Made by a program: the position numbers and the translations under genes | Assembly (NCBI GenBank): GCA_032164295.1 | Contig: JAJHTX010000001.1 | Location: 2,480,001 to 2,544,000 of the forward strand | Length of the DNA: 64,000 nucleotides | Direction of reading: 5' to 3' | Origin: Inonotus obliquus | Taxonomy: Eukaryota > Basidiomycota > Agaricomycetes > Hymenochaetales > Hymenochaetaceae | The notes under the pieces: model-generated | The model's database searches: none | What the model was told of the DNA's origin: nothing | What the model saw: the letters and a program-made list of their open reading frames with translations, nothing else | Shown: positions 33,244 through 45,543 of the stretch, piece after piece | Layout of the letters: each line of letters opens with the position of its first letter | Numbering within the stretch: position 1 is the stretch's first letter

Positions 33244-36200
33244 ATGTCAACCGCACTCGAATCCTCGAATGAAACACCTCACGATTCATCCAAAAATGTC
33301 TCCTCTATCGAATCCCTCGCTCAAGTCCTCGCAAAGTCCACAATACAGTCCAACCCGCAAGACACGCAAGCTGTCGTTCAGCAGCCAGAACTATCCACCT
33401 CCCGTTCACGCATCATCTACACCAGAAAACAGCTTGTCGGTCTCAGTCAATCACCGCTAGTCAAACCTCCTGATGGCATGCCCGAGTTCAAAATATGGTT
33501 TGGGTCTGTCACTCTCTTTCTCCCTCGCTTGACGTCCTCGTTAAAACTGTTACCATGCACCCAGAGAGCTAAACGAGCAGGCTCTCTCTTCCACGAGAAA
33601 AGATACCGATTCCACCTCCACTAATGGCTCGATGCGAGAAAGAAGGTGAGTATCGTCTCTGCTGCTGGATAATTCCTTCTTCACAGAGTTCTTTCACAGG
33701 TTTAGACGAGAGCCTGAGGACGGAGGTGAATTTTCTCACTGCTCAGTGTTTCTGCCGTCCATTTCTCATTCTATCTCCCAGATGGTTCAACCAGGCCACC
33801 ATTTAGGTCCGGGCTGTCTCAACCCTCTCAGATGGGCAACTTCAAGCACCAGCCATTACGTGCTAACGACCGGGACCGCGATATGGATTTGCGTTCGGTG
33901 CGGTCATATAATGCCGGACCAGGAATGACCGTGACTAACCGAACTATGTTGCCAGCTGTCCGATAGATATGATCGTGAAAAGGCTACCCGTGGTGAACGT
34001 ATGGGTCTAACATCACATTCCACCCTATTACGAAATCGCGACCGAGACTCTGCTCCTCATCTAGGGCCAGGTCGGATGCAATTCACTCACAATATATGTG
34101 CATTTATTAAGTTCTTTTTGGTTCAGACCGTGACGGGACACGCAATTTGGCAAGGAAAAGAAATGGGGAAAGCAAGGAAGACTGGCGTCGTGGTGAACTC
34201 GTTCTTGATGTATCTCCATTTCTTGTCGTTGACTGTTGCCATCTCAGGTGCCGAACCACCGCGGTCTGGACGTGATGAAAGTAGGCAAAAATTTCTAAAT
34301 GATTGTATTGCAATCCACTGACACTATACACCGTACAAATTGCCAATAGACAATCCACGTCGTGATCGTGATCGTGATGATCGTGAACGACAGAGATCGC
34401 GTGCTCGCGAAAGCTCAAGAGCGCGGGACAGCCCACCGTCTACGAGGCGAGACCGAGAGGATCAACGAAAAGATCGGGATAGGGATCGCTTTGACGAGGC
34501 TGATGAGGATCGAAAGCGTTGGCGTGAGGATGGCAAGCGTGAGGATAGGTTGAACCCTCGCCGTGAAAAGGATGCTGGACGGGACCGTAGCCGTGAACCT
34601 GCCCATGAACGTGATGGCTGGAGCATTGCTGACGAGAAGAAGCGAGGAGCACGCGATCGCAGGCATGACGATGTCAGGGAAGAGAAGAAGGAACGAGAGA
34701 GGGAGAAGGAGCCTGCGTGGATGGAGACATACGTACCGCCGGTCACGTCAACCTCAGGTATTCTTGGCGGCAAAGGCGGGGAGGGTGAAATAGACAGCAT
34801 ACAAGCTTGGAAGAAGGACATGAAAGAACGTGAGATGAAGGCGAAAGGACTGGTTTCTGAAACTACTGCTCCATCGGCGTCCTCGACCGAACGTACACTT
34901 GACGACGCGAAGCCTTCTCAGACATCTTTGGCGGCACAAGACAACGCTCCGATGGACGAGATCCAGCTATTCAAGAAGATGATGAAGGAGTCACAGCGTC
35001 CTGCCGGTGGAGATAAAGATGAAAATGGAGTTCTTGATACTTCGGTGAAGCACATAGATAATGGTATTTCTGGCTCGATGGGAGTTCACGAAATGCGAAC
35101 CTCTACATCTGCAGGTTCGTCCTTTCTATACTGAATATGTCGACAGTCAACTGAAAACATGCCACAGGAACTGATCACATTGCTTCCGCGGCCGCCGTCT
35201 CGTCATCCAACGGGCTATCCGGCTCAGTTGATCCCTTACTCGCAACGAAATCAACCGTATCTCTCAAAGGCCCTACCTCCATTCCTCTGGCTGCTTCTCC
35301 GACCGGCGCCGGCGCACTTCCTAATGTTCCTAGTCATTCTCAGCCCTCTGGCCTTTCTAACGGGCCTCGTCTTCTATCATTGAAAACTCCTGATACCGCG
35401 ACTTTCCACGAGCCAGTGAACAAGGACACCGCTTCATCTGCACCAGCATTTGATCCGCCCCGTACTTCGCGACTTTTGGCTTTCGGTGCCCAAACTGCCA
35501 AAGTCACTGCCCAGCCTAGTCCTCAGAGCGCTGCGGCGGCCGTACAGATGGGCCGTCTCCAGCAAATGGACCCAATGTGGCCGAATCAAAGAAGACCATC
35601 CGTCTCTCCTGCAATACCTCAATCGGCTTCTCAACAATCCGTATATGATAAGGCTACCTTACATTCACAAGTCCTTGCAGGTGGCCAACTGGAGGTGAAT
35701 ACCACAGACTTATCACGGAGGGCGGGTCTTGAGCAACTCGGCTACAATTCCATGTACGACAATGCGCCGCGATCAGGGAATCCTCTGGATGCGACCAGGG
35801 AGATCATTAACATTGATACAGCCCGATCATCCGTTTCCCTCGGTGCCTCAGATAGAACTCCGTTCATATCTCAAGCAGATTCCTTACAGCACCTGACAGA
35901 TGTTCGCCGGAACCCGACACCGCCGACTTCCGGATATGGTGTCACATCACCGATTTCGCCTTTCGAAAGTCAGCTGGGGGGCGCTCAAAACACGTACTCC
36001 ACGGGGAAAGGGAGCCGTATGGCGAAACACTTTGAACGACAGAGGGACCAAGGGGTCGTTCATACTGGCCGAAACTTGCCAAGTACAGGTTTGGGAACCA
36101 ATGGTTTGTTGTCGAATCGTCAGGAGCAATCTTCTCTAGGCAACCCCGCTGCTGCCGGGGAGGCTCGTAATATTCAAGATCTTCTGACTATGCTCAACAA

Positions 36201-37240
36201 CTCTGCTCAGGTGAGTAACTGTACTCTGCGGCTGTAGGCGCCTCTGATTCTGACTGCTCGTAATATCAAAGGCACAACGTGGGCAGTTGAACCAAAGTAT
36301 GGGTCAACATCAGCCATCCCAGCCCATGCATATTGGACCTGTCAATGGTTCCCTAGGCCGGATCGATCCCTTGCTTGATTCTGACGATGGGCGATTCGCC
36401 CCAGATGGAATGGTTCCAGGCTTGCGCCCTGCTGTACCTCCTGCACCTCGAAACAGAGATATGAACGCTGGAGGTATTTATGCGAATCAACTTGATGATC
36501 CCGTTGCATTCAACGCAAGGCTTGGTCCTCAGCAGCGCACTGGCCTTGAACAACTTTTAGCTGGTCAGATACCGTCACAGTTCAACGGACATGGGTTGAA
36601 TGCCGGCCGGGGTGGTCTCAATCTGCAACAACAGCAGACATTGCGTGGTGGACCTTCGCCAATCGGCAATTACAATCCTGCCCAAGGCTTGCCACAACAG
36701 CGCCTTCCTCCTGGTCTTGCAAACTTGGGCAGCCGTCCTCCTCACGAACCTTCCCAATTCTTAGGCGGTGGAGCAGGGAACTATGGTGGTGTACCCTCGC
36801 AACTTCACGCTGGATTGCAACACAGTAACAACCCTCAGGCATTTAGTCAGTTTCAAAATCCAGGTTTGGGAATGGTTGGGAATCAGCCCAATCTTCGTGG
36901 TCAACCTGGACTCGGTCAGCTCGGTCAGCTCGGTCAATTGGGCAATGGCCTCAATGGCATTGATTTCCGTGGAGGCCCAGCAACGCCCACCCAAAACCAA
37001 CTTCTGGGTCTCGGTGCGCCTAATCTTGGGCAAGCGATGCGCGGTGGACCTGGCTTTCCTGCCCAACAGATTCATGCACCGAATCAGCTACACCCATCCA
37101 TGAATGTTCGTCAGCAGCACAACCTGCAGCCTCAGATGCTTCAACAGATGCTTCCACAACAATTACAGAGTATTCCGCCTGGCCAACATAATCCTAACGA
37201 CCTGATGGCCCTTCTCATGGGCAACGCTCACAGAGAGTGA
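33244..37240 (+). CDS. Large RD/RE-rich protein with candidate eIF4E-binding motif (4E-T-like)
   Basis: Predicted 1156 aa from ten exons: 33244-33503, 33565-33645, 33700-33725, 33782-33897, 33956-34070, 34127-34189, 34248-34280, 34350-35114, 35168-36210 and 36272-37240. Near the N-terminus IIYTRKQLVGL contains Y-x4-L-hydrophobic (Tyr59, Leu64, Val65), the consensus eIF4E-binding motif, followed by KPPDGMPEFKIWFGELNEQ. Then comes a highly charged region of Arg-Asp/Arg-Glu repeats (~240-400), the segment PAWMETYVPP...GILGGKGGEGEIDSIQAWKKDMKE, a linker DEIQLFKKMMKES, and a long Gln/Pro/Gly/Asn-rich tail with GQLGQLGQL repeats. This order (eIF4E site, charged domain, Gln-rich tail) recalls metazoan 4E-T, which represses translation in P-bodies. 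That function is inferred; an RNA-processing role of the RD/RE repeats is the alternative. Confidence 0.75.
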
Positions 37241-40200
37241 TACATACAATCACCTGCTTTTTTTCTCCGATAGTTATAACTCTTCTTCTTTTCTTTCCGC
37301 TTTTTCCCCTTTCACTTTTTCTTTCATCATGACCGTAAATGCTAGCAAGAAACGTCTGCATCCGTATTCATTTCTTCTTTCTTTTCCCGTATAACTCTTG
37401 CCACGCAATTCATTCATTTTGATCTGTACATTCCCTTTCTTTCCTCACGATACTCTCTCACCTCTCTCTCCTCTCTTAGCTCTTAGCCTATATGTATCGT
37501 AACATCCTGTCCGTCGTGTTCGTTTCTCCTGGTCCCTGGCAGTGTTCGGTCCTGAATCCGAAAGCTAAAAGTAAGCGTGCGAGTCAGGTACGAGTGAGTA
37601 AGGTTTATGTCCACATGTGACGTTGGGAAATGATGGCGCCCGTCTTGCAAGCGCAAGCAACGGATTTCGATTTCTGTTGGTGATTTTTCTGTGTTCTGTG
37701 TTCTGTGATGGAACTGAATAAAAATAAACAGGCGCTACTTGAGTTCCGTAGAGACTTGGCGTGGATAAGCAGGGATATTTCGAGCGAGTATCAGGTGTGG
37801 ATTCTTGGATTCTGGAATTCGAAAATATTTGTTGTTAGCTGAGAGCTGAGAGAAAAGAGGAAAGAGAATGAACGAATTGCCCGCATGCATTGGGAAATGA
37901 AATCCCTGTCGTGTGAGATGGATGATGAGCTGAGGTGAGTAAGACAAGTAAGATTAGTACTAGAGTAGTGAGAATTATGAAAATGGAATCAACCTACATA
38001 ATGATGAACGATGAATGATAGAAGTAGATTTTATAGCTTTCTTTGTAGCTCCCATCGCCATTGCCATCACCGAGGTAACCGCAACCGCTGATCTGCGATA
38101 AACTTGAATTGGACTTGACTTTGAGCCATATAAGGCGTTGAAGCATACAGGAGGAGGGTCCCGCTGGGTTACTGGCAGGCATCGTAGCATCGTAGCAAGG
38201 ATGCGCAATTCAGTACCAGTCTCCAGTCTCCAGTCTCCAAGGCTTTAGCGCGGAGAATCCAACGACGAAGCGATCTCAATCGACGATATCCGCTGTGGTT
38301 GTATGATACATTTTATGTTTTACGTGGGATGCTGGATGCTTCACAGCCACACGGCATAAATATCCACTTTTGGCTCCGAGACCGTTTGATTACATTACGT
38401 AAGTATTCTTGCTCAAATCTCAAAACTATTTGTGTCTTTCAAAGGGATTCTGAAATTATACGAGTACTGTTTGGTAAGTCGAAGAGAGGGCTACAAAGGA
38501 ACGACATATCCATTTTTGTTTACTTTTACTCTCGCCTATTTGGTTGTTTTTCTGATATCTGTGTGTGGACATATGGAAGAGTGGAGGATCCGTTTTTCTC
38601 TCATGACGCGATCAGTGACGACTGAGGATGATGGTCGGTTTCGCCTCCCGGAACGAAAAGACTTGGCTTGTTCAGTAAACGTACGATACGCTTTGAGAAA
38701 GAAAGTATACCCTGCCCCTGTTGCAGAGTGATGACTACCGAGACTTGAGTTAAGTCCGAAAGGCTTTTACAGAAGGAATTGGCACTGACACGGGTGTCCC
38801 TGACCAAGGATGGTGTGTATGTATCCGATACATAAAAGGTATTTCTTCCTTCATATACCGAGAAGACGTCCTTTCCTTTGTACCCGTGAAGTTAAGCTAG
38901 TGTGCATTGAAGTGTGGGAGTACTTGCTGCATACAAAACAAAAGTATCCGAAGCCGAAGCCCCAACCCATGTACTGTACTTACTTACCCGAAGATGAACC
39001 TTACCGGGCTCGGCGAAGATACCGAAAACGGGAGTATATCTCCAGACGTCGGTAAACGGACTTTCTTTCGTTATTTATCATATTTATAGTCGGGGATGCG
39101 GGAGTAGCGGGACAGAATGCTGTGTCAATTTTGATTTCACTCAGCCGTTCCGTTCACTCCATTCAATACTTAGCGCCGAGAGTAGGAACGGAACAAGGAG
39201 TGACAACGTTGAGCGCAGTTTCATCGTGGAAAATAAATTGTAGTTTGTTTGGAAAACTCGGTAGATTTTGACTTTGAGTATGGGGTGAATCAAGGCTCGC
39301 ATCGTCCGTTCTCTTCGTGGAAATACCCTCTTGATCTTCGATTTCCCATGAATTCAGCACAAGTCGGTCTTAGGCTACGACCGTCCAATCTTCATATGGA
39401 AAACTAATCGATATCACCTACATACTCAAAAACCTGGCGCTGGGAGGAGAATAGGAGGATACGTATCTCCTAGACTTGTATATCTAACTGGTCCACGTTT
39501 GATGAAACGAAATCTAACCCAGCGGCGTCTTGGTAGACGTGAATGGGTATGATTTACAAAAGGAGTTAGACTGATCTGCATCGTGTTATTTCAGTACTGC
39601 TATAAAGTTAGAGACGATCGATAATAATTACAAGGGCTGTTGCCAGGTCTTTCTGTTCGCGCAGAAACAGCGATTTGGGAATAAATAGAACATGAATTGA
39701 GAGCGGGTGACAAGATAGATATCCTGAAGGAATGGAGACTAGAGAGTGGCTAAACATTGGGCGGCGTTCCTGTACGTCGTCGAAGGGGTTACAAGAGGAA
39801 AGTGAGGTGAGGACGTGGAGACCGGGCGCCCAAGAAGGTGTATTAGCCGCTATGCGAAATCCGCGATAACCCGCACCTGAAATCAATCGATTCTCCTCGT
39901 GGCCTGTCTCGGAGGAATATTCGACAAGGGGTCAGCCCAGACAAAAGCATGTCAGGGCCCTCTGCCTAGGATCAGTGTCAATCACAAAGAGGTGGGCAAA
40001 TAACTGCTTTCAGTGTGCAGTGGAATCAAGACATCGAAGGAGAGATATATCAACTGTCTTTTAAGCCTAGTGCGGAATTCCGAGTTACAATAATACTAAT
40101 AGGAGGGAGGTCACGAAGCATACAGTTTGCCTGCAGGCAGGAACGTGGTGTACGATTCAGCGTTCTAGCTTCCCGTTCCTTCAAAGAGCCGGACAACACG

Positions 40201-41666
40201 CCTCACGCACACTTCGTTTGATCTCCCTGCATCCCCTCCAGTAGATAACTGTCGCCACACTCGTTCTGTGCACAGTTTTCCGCCCACTTTTTTTCTTACC
40301 TTCAGAGGATCCTCGAGCGGTCCACCTGGCCCGCTCGCCCCGCCCTTCCCTTCCTTCCGTTGCGAAAAGCCACGTCCTCAGGAGACACAGCATCGCCAGC
40401 AACAGACGACCTATCCAACGGTCTTCAGCCCCAGTCATTCATTAATTTGACCTCTTTTCTTGCATCTTGCACATCCCGTCTTGCGCATCTGTCTATCCAA
40501 TTAGTGCCTTCATTTTTTCCTGACTCGTAATCGCTCTTTTCTTCTTGACACCCTATAATCATCGTATACATACCCCATCATCAATCTTGTTTGAAAACTA
40601 TTCAACAGTGGCTTTATCTTGCACTTGTGAGTGATGGTCTGCTCCATGAGAAATGGAGAGTATATGCTGACAAGGGAGCATTGGTGGGAAGTGTCTTGAT
40701 TTTGTATCACAGGATACAATAAAACGGGACAAAGATTTCATTGATCAAAGGTGAGAGAGACGGAACGCCAGGGAGGCGGAAGACTGAGAAGATTTGGATT
40801 GACAGAGAGGCAAAATAATTTGAGGGGAGAAGAGATGTGAGTATCATCTTGATTTATTTACGGCTTGAAGTGGTGGACGAGGAACGTGGTGAGGAGGGAC
40901 GTGACGAGGGGTGACAAAGTGACTATATTGTGGGAAATAAGTACTTTATGGAGATGGTTGTCAACCCGGCGAGAGCCGAGACCGGGACGAAAGCGGCAGG
41001 GTAAAAGTGACCCAAAATCGATGTGATATTAGCGAGGGTGTATCAGATCGCAGATGTATTCAAGCACGCACCTCTTGCATGCCTTATAGGGTCCAGCCAT
41101 CTCTCTTCTTCCTCCCATTCTTCCCATCTCCCTATCCATCCCTCCCCGCCGCCGCCGTCCTCGACCACTCCCTTCCTCGGTCGACGGCTAAGCCTTCCTC
41201 TCAGGTGTCCGACGCGACACACCTTCTTTTCATTTAACGCTTACGATTTCTTATCTAACGAGCATCATCTCTCCTCTGTCACTAAAACAGTCTTACTTCT
41301 GTCGCGTGTGTCGCCTACCTCTTTTTCTTTTCTTCCACAGCGTATGATTTGCGCTGCTCATCGTGAGTGATACTTTTTGCCGTTGTACATCGTGGATGGT
41401 ATTCGATTGTGGTTTTACGGTCACTGTTGTGCTGGCTGGACATTTCAATTCAAACTGGCCCTGACCTGATATGGTCCGACCAGTCTGTGCCACCCGTTAT
41501 ACATCTTGTCCTCCATCCACCTTCTTCTCCCTGTCTTTAAGTGTATTTCTTGAAGTCCGCGTCCTTGGTCATCTCCACGTCTTTGTGCGCGATAGCGACG
41601 AGCCGTGGCTTATTACAAGACTCTTCACTATAATCTCCCTGCTTAATACCCTTCTACTCTTACACT
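37241..41666. other. 4.4-kb gene-poor region, cyclin upstream sequence
   Basis: The longest stretch without a convincing gene. The left ~250 bp are pyrimidine-rich 3' flank. Frames at 38299-38731 and 38810-39055 (+) and 37975-38208 and 39608-39886 (-) do not resemble proteins I know, lack splice partners and overlap one another. From ~41080 to 41666 the plus strand is pyrimidine-rich and includes upstream ATGs (41343, 41471), so it may be a long cyclin leader with small upstream frames. No tRNA B-box or other RNA gene was recognised. A non-coding RNA or a missed lineage-specific gene is possible. Confidence 0.55.
38216..38238. repeat. Short tandem repeat CCAGTCT x3
   Basis: Three consecutive copies of the heptamer CCAGTCT (after ACCAGTCTCC) in the gene-poor region. 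Confidence 0.8.
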
Positions 41667-43169
41667 ATGTCTGCTACGTTCTTTACAGTGGCTAATTCTC
41701 CATCTTCTCCTTCCAGTTCTCCGCTTGCAGAACGACGATCTACCGTCTCTTATCCTTTTCTCAGCATGAAGGACGTATCTTCTATTTCCACTCGCACCGC
41801 TAGGAACCAGTTCTATTCCAAGAAACGACCATCTCCTCACCGCGACGGTATTCAGAAATCCCGCTGCAAGGACTCTCCAGCCCCTTCTCGCAAGACTCCA
41901 GCTATCTTGAAAGCCGAGCTACAGCGGATACGACACCGTGAGGCTCAACTAGCTGCCTTCAGGAGAGAAGGCATTTACGTTGAGGAAGAGTACCGCGAAG
42001 AGATATGCCGTTATATGCGAGAAATGGAGGTCAGTCGTTGAAAAGTGACTCATTTACGCGAGTGGCTCCCGTTCTAAATGTCAAGTGTCAATGAATAGGA
42101 CTACACAATGGGCTCTGCTTCAGCCATGGATCAGCAACCGGAAATCAAATGGGCCATGCGGCCTTGTCTCGTCGACTTTCTAATCGAGATTCATTTTACT
42201 TTCCGACTTCGTCCTGAGACTCTCTACCTTACCATGAACATTGTCGACCGATATGTTTCGCGTCGTATCGTGTACACGAAGCATTACCAATTAGTTGGTT
42301 GCGCGGCGTTGTGGATAGCAGCGAAATTCGAGGATGCGAAAGAACGAGTGCCAACACTAACCGACCTGGTTGGGATCTGCCGCGATACCTATGACGAATC
42401 CGCCTTCATCCAGATGGAAGGACACGTTCTTGCTACCATTCAATGGACGCTGGGTCATCCAACCGCAGAAGCTTGGCTTCGATTCTATTGCTGTGGCTCT
42501 TTTGAAGAGAGCACGAAGGTTCAGCATGTCGCAAGATTTCTCATGGAAGTTACCCTTTTCTATCGCGACTTCATCAAATTCTCGCCTTCGGCTATTGCCC
42601 TCGCATCGCTCATACTTGCACGTCACATTTGCCAGGAACCCCGACGGATTTACGATGAGCCCGATTCTGTGATCGAAATCATTGAATTGCTCGACGGTCG
42701 ACTCTCGAGGAACATCGCAGATTTATCCGAGAACCTTGTCAGAAAGTATTCGTATGGCTTTTACTCAAAGGCATCGACTATCACTGTGCAATGGTATTTG
42801 ACGGGCAATCGGTTCGTTCGTCAGGTTATACCTTGCCTTCTCCCGACGACGCCGGTCTCGCGGAGCCCGCTTTCTGCACTCAGTACCCCGATGAGTTCAA
42901 TGTCCGTGTCCACGGATTCCTCTTCGGATGACATTGAAATGCCCGCTACGCCGACGAGCCCTGCATATGCCGGTGATCCTTTTTTGGTGTCGCAACCTCA
43001 CCATACTTCTAAGAGCGACAAGGAGAATATTCCGGTGGCTTACGATCAGACAGTGACGACGAAGTATACAAATGCGGCAGATGACAGTACTTCACATGAG
43101 TATTACCCGCGGGCCCCGCTACAAGATCGGAACATCCTTGCACCCTCTCCTGTTCGCCAGGTCTCATAA
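41667..43169 (+). CDS. Cyclin (B-type/G1-like, cyclin N- and C-domains)
   Basis: Predicted 477 aa from exons 41667-42029 and 42099-43169; the join gives CRYMREMEDYTMGSASAMDQQPEIKW. The cyclin box begins MRPCLVDFLIEIHFTFRLRPETLYLTMNIVDRYVS, equivalent to the MRxxLVDWL helix that docks the CDK PSTAIRE helix. It continues YQLVGCAALWIAAKFED and the cyclin C-domain FRDFIKFSPSAIALASLILA-type helix. Upstream is a Ser-rich ~85-residue tail with SRKTPAILKAELQRIRHREAQ; downstream a ~140-residue Ser/Thr/Pro-rich tail with several SP/TP sites and a DKENI segment. No clear D-box (RxxL with context) is seen at the N-terminus. The Thr/Pro-rich tail could act as a phosphodegron. It could be a G1 cyclin or a diverged B cyclin. 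Confidence 0.9.
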
Positions 43170-43946
43170 TGCAGACTCTGCAGAACTCACTCGTTGCGCT
43201 ACATGTATCCTATCATGTCTGCCGCTTGCTGGTCGTCTCGATCCATCCGTGATCGCTCTTCCGTCTGTCCTGAAACGTCAACTTTCTCGTTGCAACTCAA
43301 AATGTACTCTACCATATAGCTCAATTGCCACCAAAATGGCACCCTCCGCGCACATTTTCCCTGTCTCTGCAAGCTCAATCATCCCATGCATTCCATCATC
43401 TCAACGGTCTGTCTCACTGCACTCATCACACTACACATTCCCATCCGCGGATTGGAGGATACAGATCCAAACGACAGGGGCACATTTCCCTCAAAAAATG
43501 GATGGTTTCTTTTTCACTCGGGTTTTCCGTGTCTGTGTTCCAAGTCGAGCGGTCTAATCCTCCTTTACAACAGTATCCCGTCTCGCATTTTCTCTTCTTG
43601 CGCTTCAGTCCGACAATTACACCTCACCATCATTGCAACATTCACTCAGTATCAGTACCATTTTTGCTGCATTCGCCACTTTAGTATTCCTTGAAGTCGC
43701 TCCCCTTATATCCACCCTGTCCCCCTTTACCCCCCCTTACAACTTTTTACCCAAGCCAGGCTTCCTATCCCGTGTCTTTCTCTCCTTCATTGTGTGCGTT
43801 AGCCACGGTTTGGGTTCTCAGGCTGTCTTTGATTTATTCTTTTTTAGTTCCATAGTCCGCAACCGTGTCAAATGAACTCTCTTCAAGCCATTCATTTTCT
43901 CGTGCACATTATATTGACCCTTATTCACAATTTTTTCCTGTCCCAT

Positions 43947-43966
43947 TGTCTGTCTGTCTGTCTGTC
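43947..43966. repeat. TGTC tetranucleotide repeat
   Basis: Five perfect TGTC units in the presumed cyclin 3' region. Confidence 0.85.
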
Positions 43967-45384
43967 TCTTCTGCGTCATTGTCACTGCCGCGTGTTGCAA
44001 CATCCGCGTACACCTCTTTCTTCAATGTGTTATTTTCCAAACAAACAAAGTGTGCCTTTTTTCCCCGATAGCATTTTTCCCCCTTGACAACAATCAGAAC
44101 GCAAACGGTGGTATTTTATTTAAAAGATGGATGTAAAAATGCAGAGTCTCACGAGTGAAAAGAGAAGATAGGGAAGAGCTTGTCTTGTGAGGAGAGAAGC
44201 GGATGCAGTAGAAGAGTATAGGGTAGGCTAGTACTGAAGAGGAAAACAGGTGAAAAAGAGCAATGAGACCGAAGAGACATTGGCAGTCCATTTCTTTATT
44301 GCTATGGAATTGTGCGAGACGGGATGATGATGTTTGCAGGTGACGAGACACGAGCTCAGTGACACTAATTTGCGCGATGTAGAGCTCGCGCAGTTGGTTG
44401 GGAGAGATATTCTTGCGCATAGTCCATTTATCAGTGGGAAGGTGAACCTGTCATGGGCGGGCCAGGAGCGGAGATTCGATGTGGATGTATATATAGTAGA
44501 TTGATGGCCGTGCAACGATGGCTACTAGTGACTCTTGGGTGACCTGAATGCTGATTGCTTGCTCTCAGTACTTATGATAGTAGTGATACTTTTTTATCAA
44601 AGCAGTAGAGAACGTTTTAGCAGTTTCGTATGACGTCAATATTGTCGATCGTGTTTCATACATAAATGGAGATTGACCTGAATACGGGTGGATGGCTTAC
44701 GTATACTTTCTTACATGCTATATTATATACTGTACATCGGGACTTCGGGAAGAAAGGGAAGGCAACAAGTGAAACGCCGTGAGGCTGTGAATGTGATTGG
44801 ATTCGATTGGCCGAGTCGGATGGATAACGTGGTGAAGCTTCTCAACCCTTTCGTTTGTCACATCTCACATCGAGATCTACTCTTTCTTTTCCCGTCGTCT
44901 GGAGTGAGAACGACAACGATCAAATGAAATGAGGATTCTTTTTTCTATGCATCTCATCTCGTTTCTGGAGAGTGCTTTCGTAGTTCAGCATTATTATTGA
45001 CAATCAGTAATATATAAACTATACAGCTGTATACAAGCACCGTTTCTCGTCTGATCCAAGCCTTTTGGTATGGATGTTCCTGTGAAGGGGTAACAAAGTC
45101 TTGTATATTTCTTCTGAAAGGAATATGTTTATACGGGCCACCTTGGAGGTACGTAGGAGTTTGCGTCATGAGATTTCTCTTTCTCTTGTTCGGAACCGCT
45201 GGTATAGGGCTCATGTTACTTTGTATACTGATAACTGATACTGATACAGGATTGATGCGCACTATGCGCACTTAACACAAACCAATGACGCCATGCGCTG
45301 GTATCCTGGGTATTGAGTTCTTATCCACATGCTCTTCGCTCTTTGGTAAACAAGATTGGAATTTTTCAAAAAGAGCTCCTCCTT

Positions 45385-45402
45385 GATACTGATACTGATA
45401 CT
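45385..45402. repeat. GATACT hexamer repeat
   Basis: Three perfect GATACT units; related CTGATACTGATAC sequence lies nearby at about 45230-45245. Confidence 0.8.
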
Positions 45403-45543
45403 AATGAATGGAAGAGAAGGGAAGGGTTAGTTGTCAAGATGATAAAATCCTGCTTTTCGTTTCTTCCTACATACAAGTACACCCCCTATTGCATACACTT
45501 CAAAGAACGATGACGCTCCTTCTTACGCACAACGCACATACCT

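Larger units (their letters stand above)
43170..45543. other. Intergenic region, 3' flanks of convergent genes
   Basis: 2.4 kb between the cyclin (+) and oxidoreductase (-) stops. The first ~900 bp are pyrimidine-rich on the plus strand and likely a long 3' UTR. Overlapping short frames here reflect that bias. No gene or RNA recognised. Confidence 0.55.

Noticed and set aside
34462..34821. Arg/Ser-rich minus-strand frame
   Set aside because: Antisense of the RD/RE-repeat coding exon; composition explained by the repeat.
38299..38731. Two overlapping plus-strand frames in the gene-poor region
   Set aside because: Overlap in different frames, no conserved motif, no convincing splice extension; described only as part of the gap.
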